Assembly (NCBI GenBank): GCA_035697485.1
Contig: DASSCU010000024.1
Location: forward strand, 62,001 to 126,000
DNA from: Actinomycetota bacterium
GTDB lineage: Bacteria > Actinomycetota > UBA4738 > HRBIN12
Direction: 5' to 3'
Length of the DNA stretch: 64,000 nucleotides
Within the stretch, counting starts at the first letter, position 1; each line of letters begins with the position of its first letter. The translations under genes and the position numbers were made by a program. A model generated the notes under the pieces. That model did not search any database and was not told the DNA's origin. It saw only the letters and a list, made by a program, of their open reading frames with translations. Shown here piece after piece: positions 16,647 through 25,335 of this stretch.

Positions 16647-17730
16647 GGCGGAGAGGGCTCAACGTCCGGTTCGGATCGACGATGCGACGGTAGAGCGCGA
16701 GGTACTCGTCGACCATGCGGGACACGTCGAACCGGTATGCGACCGAGGCACGTACCGCAGCCCGGTCGAGCCCCCGAACGTCGTCGATCGCGCCGACAGC
16801 CTCGTCGAGCGTATCGACGAGCGCCCCATTCTCCCCGTGACGCACGATCTCGGGCATCGAACCTCGACGACGGGCGATCACGGGCGTGCCGCAGGCCATC
16901 GATTCGACGACGCTGAAGCCGAACGGTTCCTCGAAGTTGATCAGGTGCAGCATCGCGGTCGCGCCGCCGAGCAGCTCCCCGCGCTCCGATGGGCCGACGG
17001 GTCCGACGTAGGTGACGCGCTCTCCGTCGATGTGGGGCCGCACGCGCTCCTCGAAGTAGGTGGCATCTTGCACGATGCCGGCGATCGTGAGCGGCATGCC
17101 GGCGCGCGCGGCGACCTCGATCGCTTCCTCGACACCCTTGTCGGCATGGATCCGGCCGAAGAACAGCAGCGAGTCTGTGGGCGTCTCGCCGAGCGGGAAT
17201 CGCCCTGTGTCGATGCCGTGATGGATCGTCGCGGCGTACTCGAGGCTGGGGTGCCGGTCGGCGTCGCTGATCGCGACGTAGTGGTTGCCCTGGGCGTATC
17301 GCTCGAACACCGGCACGATGCGTTGGGACGAGAACCCATGGATCGTGGTCACGACCGGCGTCTCGACGAGCGCGCTGTACGTGAGCGGCAGGAAGTCGAA
17401 GTTGTTGTGGATCAGGTCGAACTCATCGGCCCGCTCGAACACCGAGGCGATGTGCAGCCCTTCCCAGACCTTGGCGTCGAGCCGGGAGTCCTCGGAGTAG
17501 CCAGTCGGTGCGGTGCCGACGAGGCGCGCAGAGGTCAGGGAGTCAGCCGTCGCGAACAGGGTGACGTCGACCCCTCTGGCTACGAGGCCCTCCGTCAGCA
17601 ACGAGACGAACTGCTCCCACGGCCCGTAGTGGCGAGGCGGCACGCGCCAGGAGATCGGCGCAAGCATCGCGACGCGGATCGAGGGCCACGAACGGCCGAC
17701 CACGGGCATCATGCCCCGAAGGGTATCCAC
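16636..17730 (-). CDS. Glycosyltransferase family 4
   Basis: This 364-residue GT-B glycosyltransferase has the N-terminal strand IRVAMLAPISWRVPP and the GT4 EX7E signature in EEPFGFSVVESMACGTPVI, followed by the linker GSMPEIVRHGENG. Such retaining enzymes use nucleotide sugars. It has no membrane segment. Starts at GTG 17730 or ATG 17712/17709 are possible, and no ribosome site separates them. It is the first gene of a two-gene operon with the downstream glycosidase. Confidence 0.87.
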   Translation of the reverse strand: MDTLRGMMPVVGRSWPSIRVAMLAPISWRVPPRHYGPWEQFVSLLTEGLVARGVDVTLFATADSLTSARLVGTAPTGYSEDSRLDAKVWEGLHIASVFERADEFDLIHNNFDFLPLTYSALVETPVVTTIHGFSSQRIVPVFERYAQGNHYVAISDADRHPSLEYAATIHHGIDTGRFPLGETPTDSLLFFGRIHADKGVEEAIEVAARAGMPLTIAGIVQDATYFEERVRPHIDGERVTYVGPVGPSERGELLGGATAMLHLINFEEPFGFSVVESMACGTPVIARRRGSMPEIVRHGENGALVDTLDEAVGAIDDVRGLDRAAVRASVAYRFDVSRMVDEYLALYRRIVDPNRTLSPLRRAS

Positions 17731-17922
17731 TCCCGAACGCTGTGAAACCGGCGTCCTGCGTGGCCGGGGTGTGGAGGTTCCGCGCTACTGCTCCTTCGGC
17801 CCGAGGACCTCCGGCCCGCGTGCCGGGGCCGGCAGGCCGTGGGGGTCGGTCCGCACACCGAGCATCCTGAAGATGAGAGCGCCGGATGCCCCGATGCCGG
17901 CCGCGGTCGGAAGGCAAGCGCG

Positions 17923-19640
<1,718 letters not shown>

Positions 19641-19669
19641 GGACGTGTTCGCGGAGAGAGAGGGCGTGG

Positions 19670-20350
19670 ATGCAGAGGCGCACCTTCATCACCGGTGCCG
19701 CCCTCTTCGTGCTCGGCGCATGTACGAACGGAGGCCGGGTCGCGGGCTCGTCGAGCACGGCGCCGTCAAGGCCGTTCCCACCTCCCCGGCGATCGCCGGG
19801 CATCGGGCTCGACGGAGCACTCGATCGGCGCCGCTCGATCCGCTCCTTCACCGACGAGTCGCTCGGCGAGGAGGCGATCGCTCACCTGCTCTGGGCCGCG
19901 CAGGGCGTCACCGCCTCATGGGGCGGCCGGACCGCGCCGTCGGCCGGTGCCCGATATCCGATCGAGGTCTCCGTGGCGACCGGCGAGGGCCTCCATCGGT
20001 ACGTGCCCGATGAAGGCCGGACGGTGGTGCTCACCTCGGAGGATCGGCGCCCCCTCATCGCGAACGCCACAGGCGGGCTGGATGCTGCGCTCCAGGCACC
20101 CGCCCTCTTCGTGATCAGCGGGATCGTCGCTCGAACCGCCGAGAAGTACGGGGACCGGGCTGAACGATACGTCCAGATGGAAGCCGGACACATCTGTCAG
20201 AACATGCTGCTCGAGGCGACCGGGCTGGGCCTCGCCGCGGTGCCGGTCGGGGCCTTCTCCGACGACGATCTCCGGACCGCCCTCGGGGTCGGCGACGAGG
20301 AGCTGCCGCTCTACGTCGTGCCCGTCGGGCACCCCGCCGCGGAAGGATAG
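19670..20350 (+). CDS. SagB-type nitroreductase-like lipoprotein
   Basis: The 226-residue product starts with MQRRTFITGAALFVLGAC, a lipoprotein signal with lipobox LGAC. It is followed by an FMN nitroreductase domain of the SagB/ThcOx type: RRRSIRSFTDESL, LLWAAQGVT, SAGARYPIE, and AGHICQNMLLEATGLGLAAVPVG. SagB-type proteins oxidise azoline rings in peptide natural products, but many stand-alone members have unknown roles. No precursor peptide or cyclodehydratase is near. The methyltransferase gene begins nine bases after its stop, so the two are probably co-expressed. Confidence 0.85.
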   Translation: MQRRTFITGAALFVLGACTNGGRVAGSSSTAPSRPFPPPRRSPGIGLDGALDRRRSIRSFTDESLGEEAIAHLLWAAQGVTASWGGRTAPSAGARYPIEVSVATGEGLHRYVPDEGRTVVLTSEDRRPLIANATGGLDAALQAPALFVISGIVARTAEKYGDRAERYVQMEAGHICQNMLLEATGLGLAAVPVGAFSDDDLRTALGVGDEELPLYVVPVGHPAAEG

Positions 20351-20359
20351 GGTCAGGTC

Positions 20360-21025
20360 GTGGATGCCGCTGGGTGGGACGACCGGTACGCGGAACGTGA
20401 GCTCGTGTGGTCGCTCGAACCCAACGTCTGGGTCGAGCAGCTCACCGCTGACCTGCCGCCGGGCCGGGCACTCGATCTCGCCGCTGGGGAGGGCCGGAAC
20501 GCTCTGTGGCTCGCCGAGCGCGGTTGGGACGTCACGGCGGTCGACTTCTCGAGCGTCGCCCTCGATCGCGCGCGGCGACTGGGCAGGGACCGCCTCGGTT
20601 CCGACGCGGGCAGCCTCACCATCGTCCGGGCGGACCTGCTCGAGTACGAACCTCCGGCAGCCGCCTACGAGCTGGTCCTGCTCGTGTACCTGCACCTTCG
20701 CGATCCCGAGCGTCGCCGCGTCGTCCGCGCGGCAGCCAGCGCCGTCGCGCCGTCCGGACGGCTCCTCGTGATCGGCCACGACCTCGGGAACATCGCCCAC
20801 GGAACAGGGGGTCCACAGGATCCAGCGGTGCTCTACTCACCGGCTGACATCGAGGCGAACCTTCGGGGGACGGGGGTCGTGGTCGAGCGGGCTGAAACGA
20901 TGACACGACCCGTGGAAACCGACGAGGGCACGGCCTGGGCGCTCGACACCGTGGTGCTCGCACGGACCGCTCAGCCCTCCCCGCTTCGCCGGTCGTCCTC
21001 GCCCAGTTCTTCGAACCGGGCGTAG
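20360..21025 (+). CDS. Class I SAM-dependent methyltransferase
   Basis: This 221-residue protein with a GTG start has the Rossmann methyltransferase motifs ALDLAAGEGRNALWLAERGWDV (motif I, about residues 37-58) and TAVDFSSVALDRAR, then ADLLEYEPP and LVYLHLRD. It resembles TehB/ubiquinone-type small-molecule methyltransferases; the substrate is unknown. Only nine bases separate it from the nitroreductase, suggesting coupling. The Ser/Arg-rich last 20 residues overlap a small membrane-protein gene on the other strand, so the tail is probably not conserved. Confidence 0.85.
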   Translation: MDAAGWDDRYAERELVWSLEPNVWVEQLTADLPPGRALDLAAGEGRNALWLAERGWDVTAVDFSSVALDRARRLGRDRLGSDAGSLTIVRADLLEYEPPAAAYELVLLVYLHLRDPERRRVVRAAASAVAPSGRLLVIGHDLGNIAHGTGGPQDPAVLYSPADIEANLRGTGVVVERAETMTRPVETDEGTAWALDTVVLARTAQPSPLRRSSSPSSSNRA

Positions 21026-21123
21026 GCAAGCCCCAGCGCGGCGGTGAACACCGCGATGAAGATCACACTGCCGATCGCGAAGAGCGTTCCGTCGGTGAGC
21101 GCCAACAACGGGATCACCCTCAC
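20971..21123 (-). CDS. Single-pass small membrane protein (50 residues)
   Basis: This short gene encodes one membrane helix (LFAIGSVIFIAVFTAALGLAY) followed by an acidic/basic tail (RFEELGEDDRRSGEG). Its GTG start overlaps the stop of the upstream 61-residue membrane protein as GTGA, and GGAAGG precedes it by three bases, so the pair looks translationally coupled. It overlaps the 3' end of the convergent methyltransferase by 55 bases. No family is recognised. Confidence 0.55.
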   Translation of the reverse strand: MRVIPLLALTDGTLFAIGSVIFIAVFTAALGLAYARFEELGEDDRRSGEG

Positions 21124-21305
21124 GCCTTCCTCGGACTGAGCAGCGCGCCGAGCGCGAGGATCGACGGCACCCACAGACCCACGAACATCCCCAGCTCGCG
21201 GTCCGGGTCGCCGAACACGCCGAACCACAGCGCGACCGAGAGCAAGAACGATACGAACGCCGCCGCGAGGATGATCAAGATCGATGCTTTCGTGGTGAGT
21301 CTCAT
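21120..21305 (-). CDS. Two-pass small membrane protein (61 residues)
   Basis: The product has two helices (ASILIILAAAFVSFLLSVAL and LGMFVGLWVPSILALGALL) separated by a charged loop (GDPDREL), ending SPRKA. The ATG at 21305 has a strong AAGGAG five bases upstream. It forms a two-gene operon with the 50-residue membrane protein through a GTGA overlap. The role is unknown; it might assist a larger membrane complex. Its promoter region carries an inverted repeat shared with the 25.2 kb intergenic region. Confidence 0.62.
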   Translation of the reverse strand: MRLTTKASILIILAAAFVSFLLSVALWFGVFGDPDRELGMFVGLWVPSILALGALLSPRKA

Positions 21306-21333
21306 CTCTCTCCTTCGTCTTCCAACGACCGTG

Positions 21334-21386
21334 CTTCGGAACCCATGCTCTGCTGGACCGATCCCCCGCCGGTCGTGCATGGGTTC
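21334..21386. promoter_or_regulatory. Inverted-repeat element, copy 1
   Basis: GAACCCATGC (21339-21348) and its exact reverse complement GCATGGGTTC (21377-21386) are 28 bases apart, between divergent genes. The left arm is extended to CTTCGGAACCCATGC, and GGACC lies six bases inside it. The same arrangement recurs at 25236-25287. It is probably a regulator-binding or RNA-structure element; the ligand is unknown. Confidence 0.5.
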
Positions 21387-21424
21387 ACGTCGGCCCGGGG
21401 TTCTCCCGACGACGGATCAGCGCG

Positions 21425-21430
21425 TAGGCT
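21425..21430 (+). promoter_or_regulatory. -10 box TAGGCT, leaderless start
   Basis: TAGGCT ends seven bases before the ATG at 21438, and no ribosome site is present. It lies 39 bases downstream of the inverted-repeat element. Confidence 0.5.
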
Positions 21431-21437
21431 CGGCGGC

Positions 21438-21815
21438 ATGCACCTGCGCGTGGAAGTACGGGGACCGGCGAGCGCCGAGGTCATGTGGTCGGCCTACGCC
21501 GACACCTCCCGGTGGTCCGGATGGGCTCCCCAGATCCGTCGGATCGACCCCGAGGGGCCGCTCGTCGAAGGCATGGAGGGCCAGGTTCACGGGCCCTGGG
21601 GGACGAACGCGCATTTCGAAGTGTCGCTGGTCGACCGAGCCGCAGGACGGTGGGCGTGGCGGGTGCATGCGGGCCCAGCCCACCTCGGGATCCATCACGA
21701 GGTGGCCGACGGCGTGACCGCCGTCGAGATCCAGGGCCCGGCACCGTTCGTGCTGGCATACGCCCCGGTGGCGAGACTCGCCCTCGAGCGACTCGCGCGC
21801 TCGACGCGGGACTGA
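21438..21815 (+). CDS. SRPBCC-family (START-like) protein
   Basis: This 125-residue protein has the SRPBCC/polyketide-cyclase-like pattern: HLRVEVRGPASAEVMWSAY, DTSRWSGWAPQIRRID, EGMEGQVHGPWG and RWAWRVHAGPAHLGIHHEV. The fold makes a hydrophobic pocket for lipids, polyketides or other ligands, and the ligand here cannot be read. The start is the ATG placed seven bases after a TAGGCT -10 box. It is divergent from the small membrane-protein pair and followed by the DEAD-box helicase in the same direction with its own promoter. Confidence 0.78.
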   Translation: MHLRVEVRGPASAEVMWSAYADTSRWSGWAPQIRRIDPEGPLVEGMEGQVHGPWGTNAHFEVSLVDRAAGRWAWRVHAGPAHLGIHHEVADGVTAVEIQGPAPFVLAYAPVARLALERLARSTRD

Positions 21816-21847
21816 AGGCGAGCGGTCGAACACGTGGGTCAATCACG

Positions 21848-21853
21848 TACTAT
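21848..21853 (+). promoter_or_regulatory. -10 box TACTAT of the helicase operon
   Basis: TACTAT with a TCGAAC -35-like hexamer 16 bases upstream predicts transcription from about 21860. This leaves a leader of about 143 bases before the helicase GTG at 22003. Long leaders are common on cold-induced DEAD-box helicase mRNAs, but no thermometer or riboswitch is recognised. Confidence 0.45.
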
Positions 21854-22002
21854 CGGGGAACACCGCGCCGATCTCGAACGAGACCGCGCGCGCGACGAAG
21901 TCTCGCGATCCTTCGCACGCACCGCCCTCCTGGGCGTTCCCTGCGCAGAGGCGCCTGCCCTCGACGCGCACCGAACGACGACCAGGAGAGGAACACCGAA
22001 CC

Positions 22003-23277
22003 GTGCCCACCACCACCGCAACAGCGAGATCCATCGACCCCGCGTCCGACCAGCCCACGTTCCGAGCGCTCGGCGTCTCGGAGCCCGTCTCGCAGGCGCT
22101 GCGCATGCGCGGCGTGGAACGTCCATTCGCGATCCAGTCGCTCGTGCTGCCCGACGCGCTCGCAGGACGTGACGTGCTGGCTCGCTCGCGCACCGGCTCG
22201 GGCAAGACGCTCGCTTTCGCCGTGCCGCTCGTCGAGCGTCTGCACCCGAGCGGGAAGAGCCCGACCGGCCTGATCCTGGCGCCCACCCGCGAGCTCGCGA
22301 GCCAGGTGACCGAGGAGTTCCGTGCGATCGCCGACGTGCGCCACCTGCAGGTGGCGTCGGTCTACGGGGGGGTCGGGATCGGACCGCAGGCCAAGCGGGC
22401 GCGCCACGCCGACATCGTGATCGCGACCCCGGGGCGTCTGCTCGATCTCGTGGCACGGAAGCTGCTGCGCCTCGACCGGGTGCGCGCCTGCGTACTCGAC
22501 GAGGCCGACCGCATGCTGGACATGGGCTTCCTGCCGGACGTGACCCGCATCCTCGAGATGCTGCGTGCCGATCGCCAGACGATGCTGTTCTCCGCGACGC
22601 TCGATGGTGACGTCGGTCGCCTGGCGAAGCGCTTCACGCGCGACGCCGTGTTGCACGAGAACGGCGAGCCCGGTCCGAACATCAACCACGCCACGCATCG
22701 CTTCATCGCCGTCGAGCATCCGCAGAAGACCAGGGCGCTCGTTCGCGAGCTCGCCGCCGACCGGGGGCTCACGTTGATCTTCGTGCGCACCCAGCGCGGC
22801 GCCGATCGCCTCGCACGGAACCTCCGCAAGGAAGGCTTCAGCGCAGGGGAGCTGCACGGCGGCATGTCCCAGCCCCAGCGCGAGCGAGCGCTCGGGCGGT
22901 TCGCGAGCGGGGCCAACGACGTGCTCGTGGCGACCGACGTCGCCGCCCGAGGACTGGACCTCGAGGACATCACGCACGTGATCAACTTCGATGCGCCGGC
23001 GGACGACAAGGCGTACGTTCATCGGGTGGGCCGCACGGCGAGGGCCGGTCGCGGAGGCGAGGGCGTCACGTTCGTCACCCCCGATCAGCGGCTCGAGGTA
23101 GGTCGCATCGCGAAGCGGCTTGACCTGCACGCCGAGTTCGTGCAGGCGGGCCTCTCGAAGCCGACGCCCCACCGGGGCGGCAACGGACAGGGCCGTTCGC
23201 CGAAGGGAGGGAACACCCATCGACGTCGACAGGATCGAAGAGGCGCTCCGGCTGGTCGAGGCCGATCAGCTCGGTGA
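22003..23277 (+). CDS. DEAD-box ATP-dependent RNA helicase
   Basis: This 424-residue helicase has a complete motif set: Q-motif region RPFAIQSLVLP, Walker A ARSRTGSGKT, PTREL, GG, TPGRLLD, VLDEADRMLDMGF, LFSATLD, IFVRT, TDVAARGLDLE and HRVGRTARAG. The C-terminal tail is short, basic and glycine-rich (RGGNGQGRSPKGG), typical for RNA binding. It unwinds structured RNA, probably in ribosome assembly or cold adaptation. The GTG follows GGAGAGG. Its end overlaps the putative start region of the next small gene. Confidence 0.93.
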   Translation: MPTTTATARSIDPASDQPTFRALGVSEPVSQALRMRGVERPFAIQSLVLPDALAGRDVLARSRTGSGKTLAFAVPLVERLHPSGKSPTGLILAPTRELASQVTEEFRAIADVRHLQVASVYGGVGIGPQAKRARHADIVIATPGRLLDLVARKLLRLDRVRACVLDEADRMLDMGFLPDVTRILEMLRADRQTMLFSATLDGDVGRLAKRFTRDAVLHENGEPGPNINHATHRFIAVEHPQKTRALVRELAADRGLTLIFVRTQRGADRLARNLRKEGFSAGELHGGMSQPQRERALGRFASGANDVLVATDVAARGLDLEDITHVINFDAPADDKAYVHRVGRTARAGRGGEGVTFVTPDQRLEVGRIAKRLDLHAEFVQAGLSKPTPHRGGNGQGRSPKGGNTHRRRQDRRGAPAGRGRSAR

Positions 23278-23470
23278 GGCCGCGAAGCAGCTCGGCCCGC
23301 TCGTGAAGGGCAAGCGGTTCACGCGACCGAGCCGCATGAACGCGGAAGCGGTCGAGGTCGACGAGGTCAAGGCGTGGCTTCGCGAAGCGATCGCCGACCC
23401 GTCGTCTCCCGATTCTCGCTTCATGGTGGAACGCGCTTACTACAAGCTGCGCACCCAGGCGCAGGCCTGA
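23219..23470 (+). CDS. 83-residue helical protein, possible ATC start
   Basis: The predicted product begins (I/M)DVDRIEEALRLVEADQLGEA and contains KQLGPLVKGKRFTRPSRMN and RFMVERAYYKLRTQAQA. It is charged and helical, without Cys or a membrane segment; the family is not recognised. A near-perfect ribosome site, AGGGAGGG, sits eight bases before an ATC codon at 23219. No ATG or GTG exists in frame, and the only classical start is a TTG at 23120, 99 bases upstream inside the helicase gene. The start is therefore either a rare ATC, as known for infC-type AUU/AUC starts, or the product is fused through the TTG. Confidence 0.6.
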   Translation: MDVDRIEEALRLVEADQLGEAAKQLGPLVKGKRFTRPSRMNAEAVEVDEVKAWLREAIADPSSPDSRFMVERAYYKLRTQAQA

Positions 23471-23474
23471 CACC

Positions 23475-23497
23475 GGCTCGCGACCTCGGCGCGAGCC
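23475..23497 (+). terminator. Hairpin after the helicase operon
   Basis: GGCTCGCG and CGCGAGCC form a perfect 8-bp stem with a 7-base loop, starting five bases after the stop of the 83-residue protein. There is no T-run, as usual for high-G+C genomes. Confidence 0.5.
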
Positions 23498-23588
23498 CTC
23501 CCCCCGGCGCCGTTTCGAGACCTTCGTTCGATGAACGGACGCCGAACAGCCGATGCGCCCCATCGGTCGGTCGGGCCACACTGCTGCC

Positions 23589-23804
23589 ATGACCGACACG
23601 ATCCCCACGTGCCAACATGTCGACCTGGCCCTCTTGATGCAGCAGATGATCCGTGAACGCGAGACGTCCGACGGCGCCGCGCCCGCCACGGTCGCGATCG
23701 GTGACCCGTGCGGGAAGCCTGCCATCGGAGCCATCGAGGCCGACGGTGTCAGACGCCATTTCTGCGCCGATCACGTGCTCAAGGAAAAGGTTCTGCGGGA
23801 CTGA
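23589..23804 (+). CDS. Small Cys/His-containing protein (71 residues)
   Basis: The product has a Cys-x-His pair near the start (TIPTCQHVDLALLMQQM), GDPCGKPAIG in the middle and RRHFCADHVLKE near the end. The spacing could bind zinc or another metal, but no known finger is matched. The ATG follows a CACACT sequence by six bases, which could be a weak -10 box of a leaderless mRNA. The family is unknown. Similar small zinc-ribbon-like proteins exist in actinobacteria, but homology is not shown here. Confidence 0.55.
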   Translation: MTDTIPTCQHVDLALLMQQMIRERETSDGAAPATVAIGDPCGKPAIGAIEADGVRRHFCADHVLKEKVLRD

Positions 23805-23893
23805 CGGTCCACGCGAACCGTGCCGAAAGCCCGAAGCAGCGACGTCGGCGTTCGGCCACGCTGTCTTCGACGTCCGTCGAAGGGAGCCTGGCG

Positions 23894-24583
23894 ATGTCCA
23901 AGATCGGCTGGTCGGTGGCTGTGGGCGCCGTCGGCGCGTTCGCAGCTGCCACCTATCTCGGCGCGACCTGGGGCAGCACGCCCGAGGAACGGCGACGGCG
24001 GCTCCCCAGCGACGATCTGGTGCCCGAACCCTCGTTCGCGACGAACCACGCGATCACGATGCGCGGTCGTGCCGACGCTGTGTGGCCATGGCTCGTGCAG
24101 GCAGGGTGGCACCGCGCCGGTTGGTACACGTACCGGTGGGTCGATCAGCTGCTGTTCCCGGCGAACGCCCCGAGCGCGACCGAGATCCTGCCCGAGTTCC
24201 AGGGTCTGGCGGTGGGCGACCACGTGCCGGACGGGCCCCCCGAGAGCGGGTGTTACTTCGTGGTCGAGCGGATGGAGGCTCCTCACCTGCTGGTGCTGCG
24301 ATCGCACACGCATCTGCCACCGTGGCCGCGCGACGCTTGGCTCGACTGGGTATGGACCTGGTCGATCACCGACCTCGAAGATGATCGGGTGCGGGCACAC
24401 CTGCGCACGCGAGGGGTGATGGGGCCTCCGTGGCTGGCCCTCGCCTACCGGGCAGCGCTCTGGACCGACTTCGTGATGGCCCGCAGCCACCTCCGGGGGC
24501 TCAGAGAACGCCTCGAGTCACGGGTTCCGGTCATGATGAACGAACGCCGCCGGGGCGCAGGAGCAACCCCGGCGGCGCCGTGA
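23894..24583 (+). CDS. Membrane-anchored SRPBCC-like protein
   Basis: The 229-residue product has an N-terminal membrane segment (GWSVAVGAVGAFAAATYLGA). A START/SRPBCC-like domain follows, with AITMRGRADAVWPWLVQAG, RAGWYTYRWVDQLLF, ILPEFQGLAVGDHVPDG and LVLRSHTHLPPWP. This is the pattern of proteins annotated as SRPBCC family in actinobacteria; the ligand is unknown. The ribosome site AAGGGAG is nine bases before the ATG. The last codons form one arm of a hairpin that also ends the convergent FAS1 gene. Confidence 0.75.
   Translation: MSKIGWSVAVGAVGAFAAATYLGATWGSTPEERRRRLPSDDLVPEPSFATNHAITMRGRADAVWPWLVQAGWHRAGWYTYRWVDQLLFPANAPSATEILPEFQGLAVGDHVPDGPPESGCYFVVERMEAPHLLVLRSHTHLPPWPRDAWLDWVWTWSITDLEDDRVRAHLRTRGVMGPPWLALAYRAALWTDFVMARSHLRGLRERLESRVPVMMNERRRGAGATPAAP
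24546..24576. terminator. Bidirectional terminator hairpin
   Basis: GCCGCCGGGG and CCCCGGCGGC form a perfect 10-bp stem with an 11-base loop at the junction of two convergent genes. The stem lies within the 3' end of the SRPBCC gene. Confidence 0.6.
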
Positions 24584-24604
24584 TGGACGTCGGATCGTTC
24601 GCGA

Positions 24605-25168
24605 TCACTCCTGTGGCGGCAGCACCACCCCGTCGATCACGTGGATCACGCCGTTCGACGTGAGGATATCGGTCGTGACGACGTCGACCTCGTTGCCCTG
24701 ACCGTCGGTGATGCTGACGCCCGTGTCCGAGGCCTCGACCGTGAAGGTCGCTCCGTTGACCGTGGTGACCTCGCCCGACTCCACGTCGGCCGCCATGACC
24801 TCGGCGGGCACCACGTGGTAGGTGAGGATCGAGCTGAGGAGCTCCTCGTTCTTCGGCTTGAGTAGCGTTTCGAGCGTGCCCTCGGGCAGCGCCGCGAACG
24901 CCTCATCGGTCGGCGCGAAGACCGTGAACGGCCCTTCACCCGCGAGCGTCTCCCCCAGGCCGGCCGCCTCGACGGCGGCGAGCAGGGTCGAGAAGTCCTC
25001 GTTGCCGGCGACGACGTCGGTGATCGTCTCGGTCGTCTCGGCGGGTGCCGCGGACTCCGACGCATCCATCGCGTCCGTCGAGGACGTGTCGTCGCTGCTG
25101 CACGCTGCTCCAACGACGGAGAGGGATGCGACGACGGCGAGTGCCGTGATCAGCTTCCTGCTGCGCAT
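24605..25168 (-). CDS. Fasciclin (FAS1) domain lipoprotein
   Basis: The 187-residue protein has a lipoprotein signal with lipobox VGAAC, an acidic Ser/Thr linker (about 25-45) and one FAS1 domain: FSTLLAAVEAAGL, GPFTVFAPTDEAFAALP, ILTYHVVP and NGVIHVIDGVVLPP. FAS1 domains mediate adhesion or matrix contact. It is exported and lipid-anchored. A strong AGGAAGGAG precedes the ATG. The promoter lies next to the second copy of the GAACCCATGC inverted repeat. Confidence 0.93.
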   Translation of the reverse strand: MRSRKLITALAVVASLSVVGAACSSDDTSSTDAMDASESAAPAETTETITDVVAGNEDFSTLLAAVEAAGLGETLAGEGPFTVFAPTDEAFAALPEGTLETLLKPKNEELLSSILTYHVVPAEVMAADVESGEVTTVNGATFTVEASDTGVSITDGQGNEVDVVTTDILTSNGVIHVIDGVVLPPQE

Positions 25169-25235
25169 CGGGTGACTCCTTCCTCGTATCGATCGATTCA
25201 GGCTCGCGGTCCTCCGCCGCCTGCTGTCGGGAGGC

Positions 25236-25287
25236 CTTCGGAACCCATGCGCGGGCGGACCACTTGCGGCGACCCCTGCATAGGTTC
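25236..25287. promoter_or_regulatory. Inverted-repeat element, copy 2
   Basis: CTTCGGAACCCATGC (25236-25250) is identical to copy 1. The right arm GCATAGGTTC (25278-25287) differs by one base, the spacer is 27 bases, and GGACC again lies six bases inside. It sits between divergent genes, 35 bases upstream of a TACGCT -10 box. Confidence 0.5.
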
Positions 25288-25321
25288 TTACCCGAGCGCT
25301 GCGCGCCGACGCACCCGCGAC

Positions 25322-25327
25322 TACGCT
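25322..25327 (+). promoter_or_regulatory. -10 box TACGCT, near-leaderless start
   Basis: TACGCT ends eight bases before the ATG at 25336, with no ribosome site. The arrangement matches that of the SRPBCC gene at 21438. Confidence 0.5.
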
Positions 25328-25335
25328 GGCCCGGC

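Noticed and set aside
21860-22002. Long leader of the DEAD-box helicase as a riboswitch
   Set aside because: No known riboswitch or cold-box consensus could be recognised, so only a long leader is noted.
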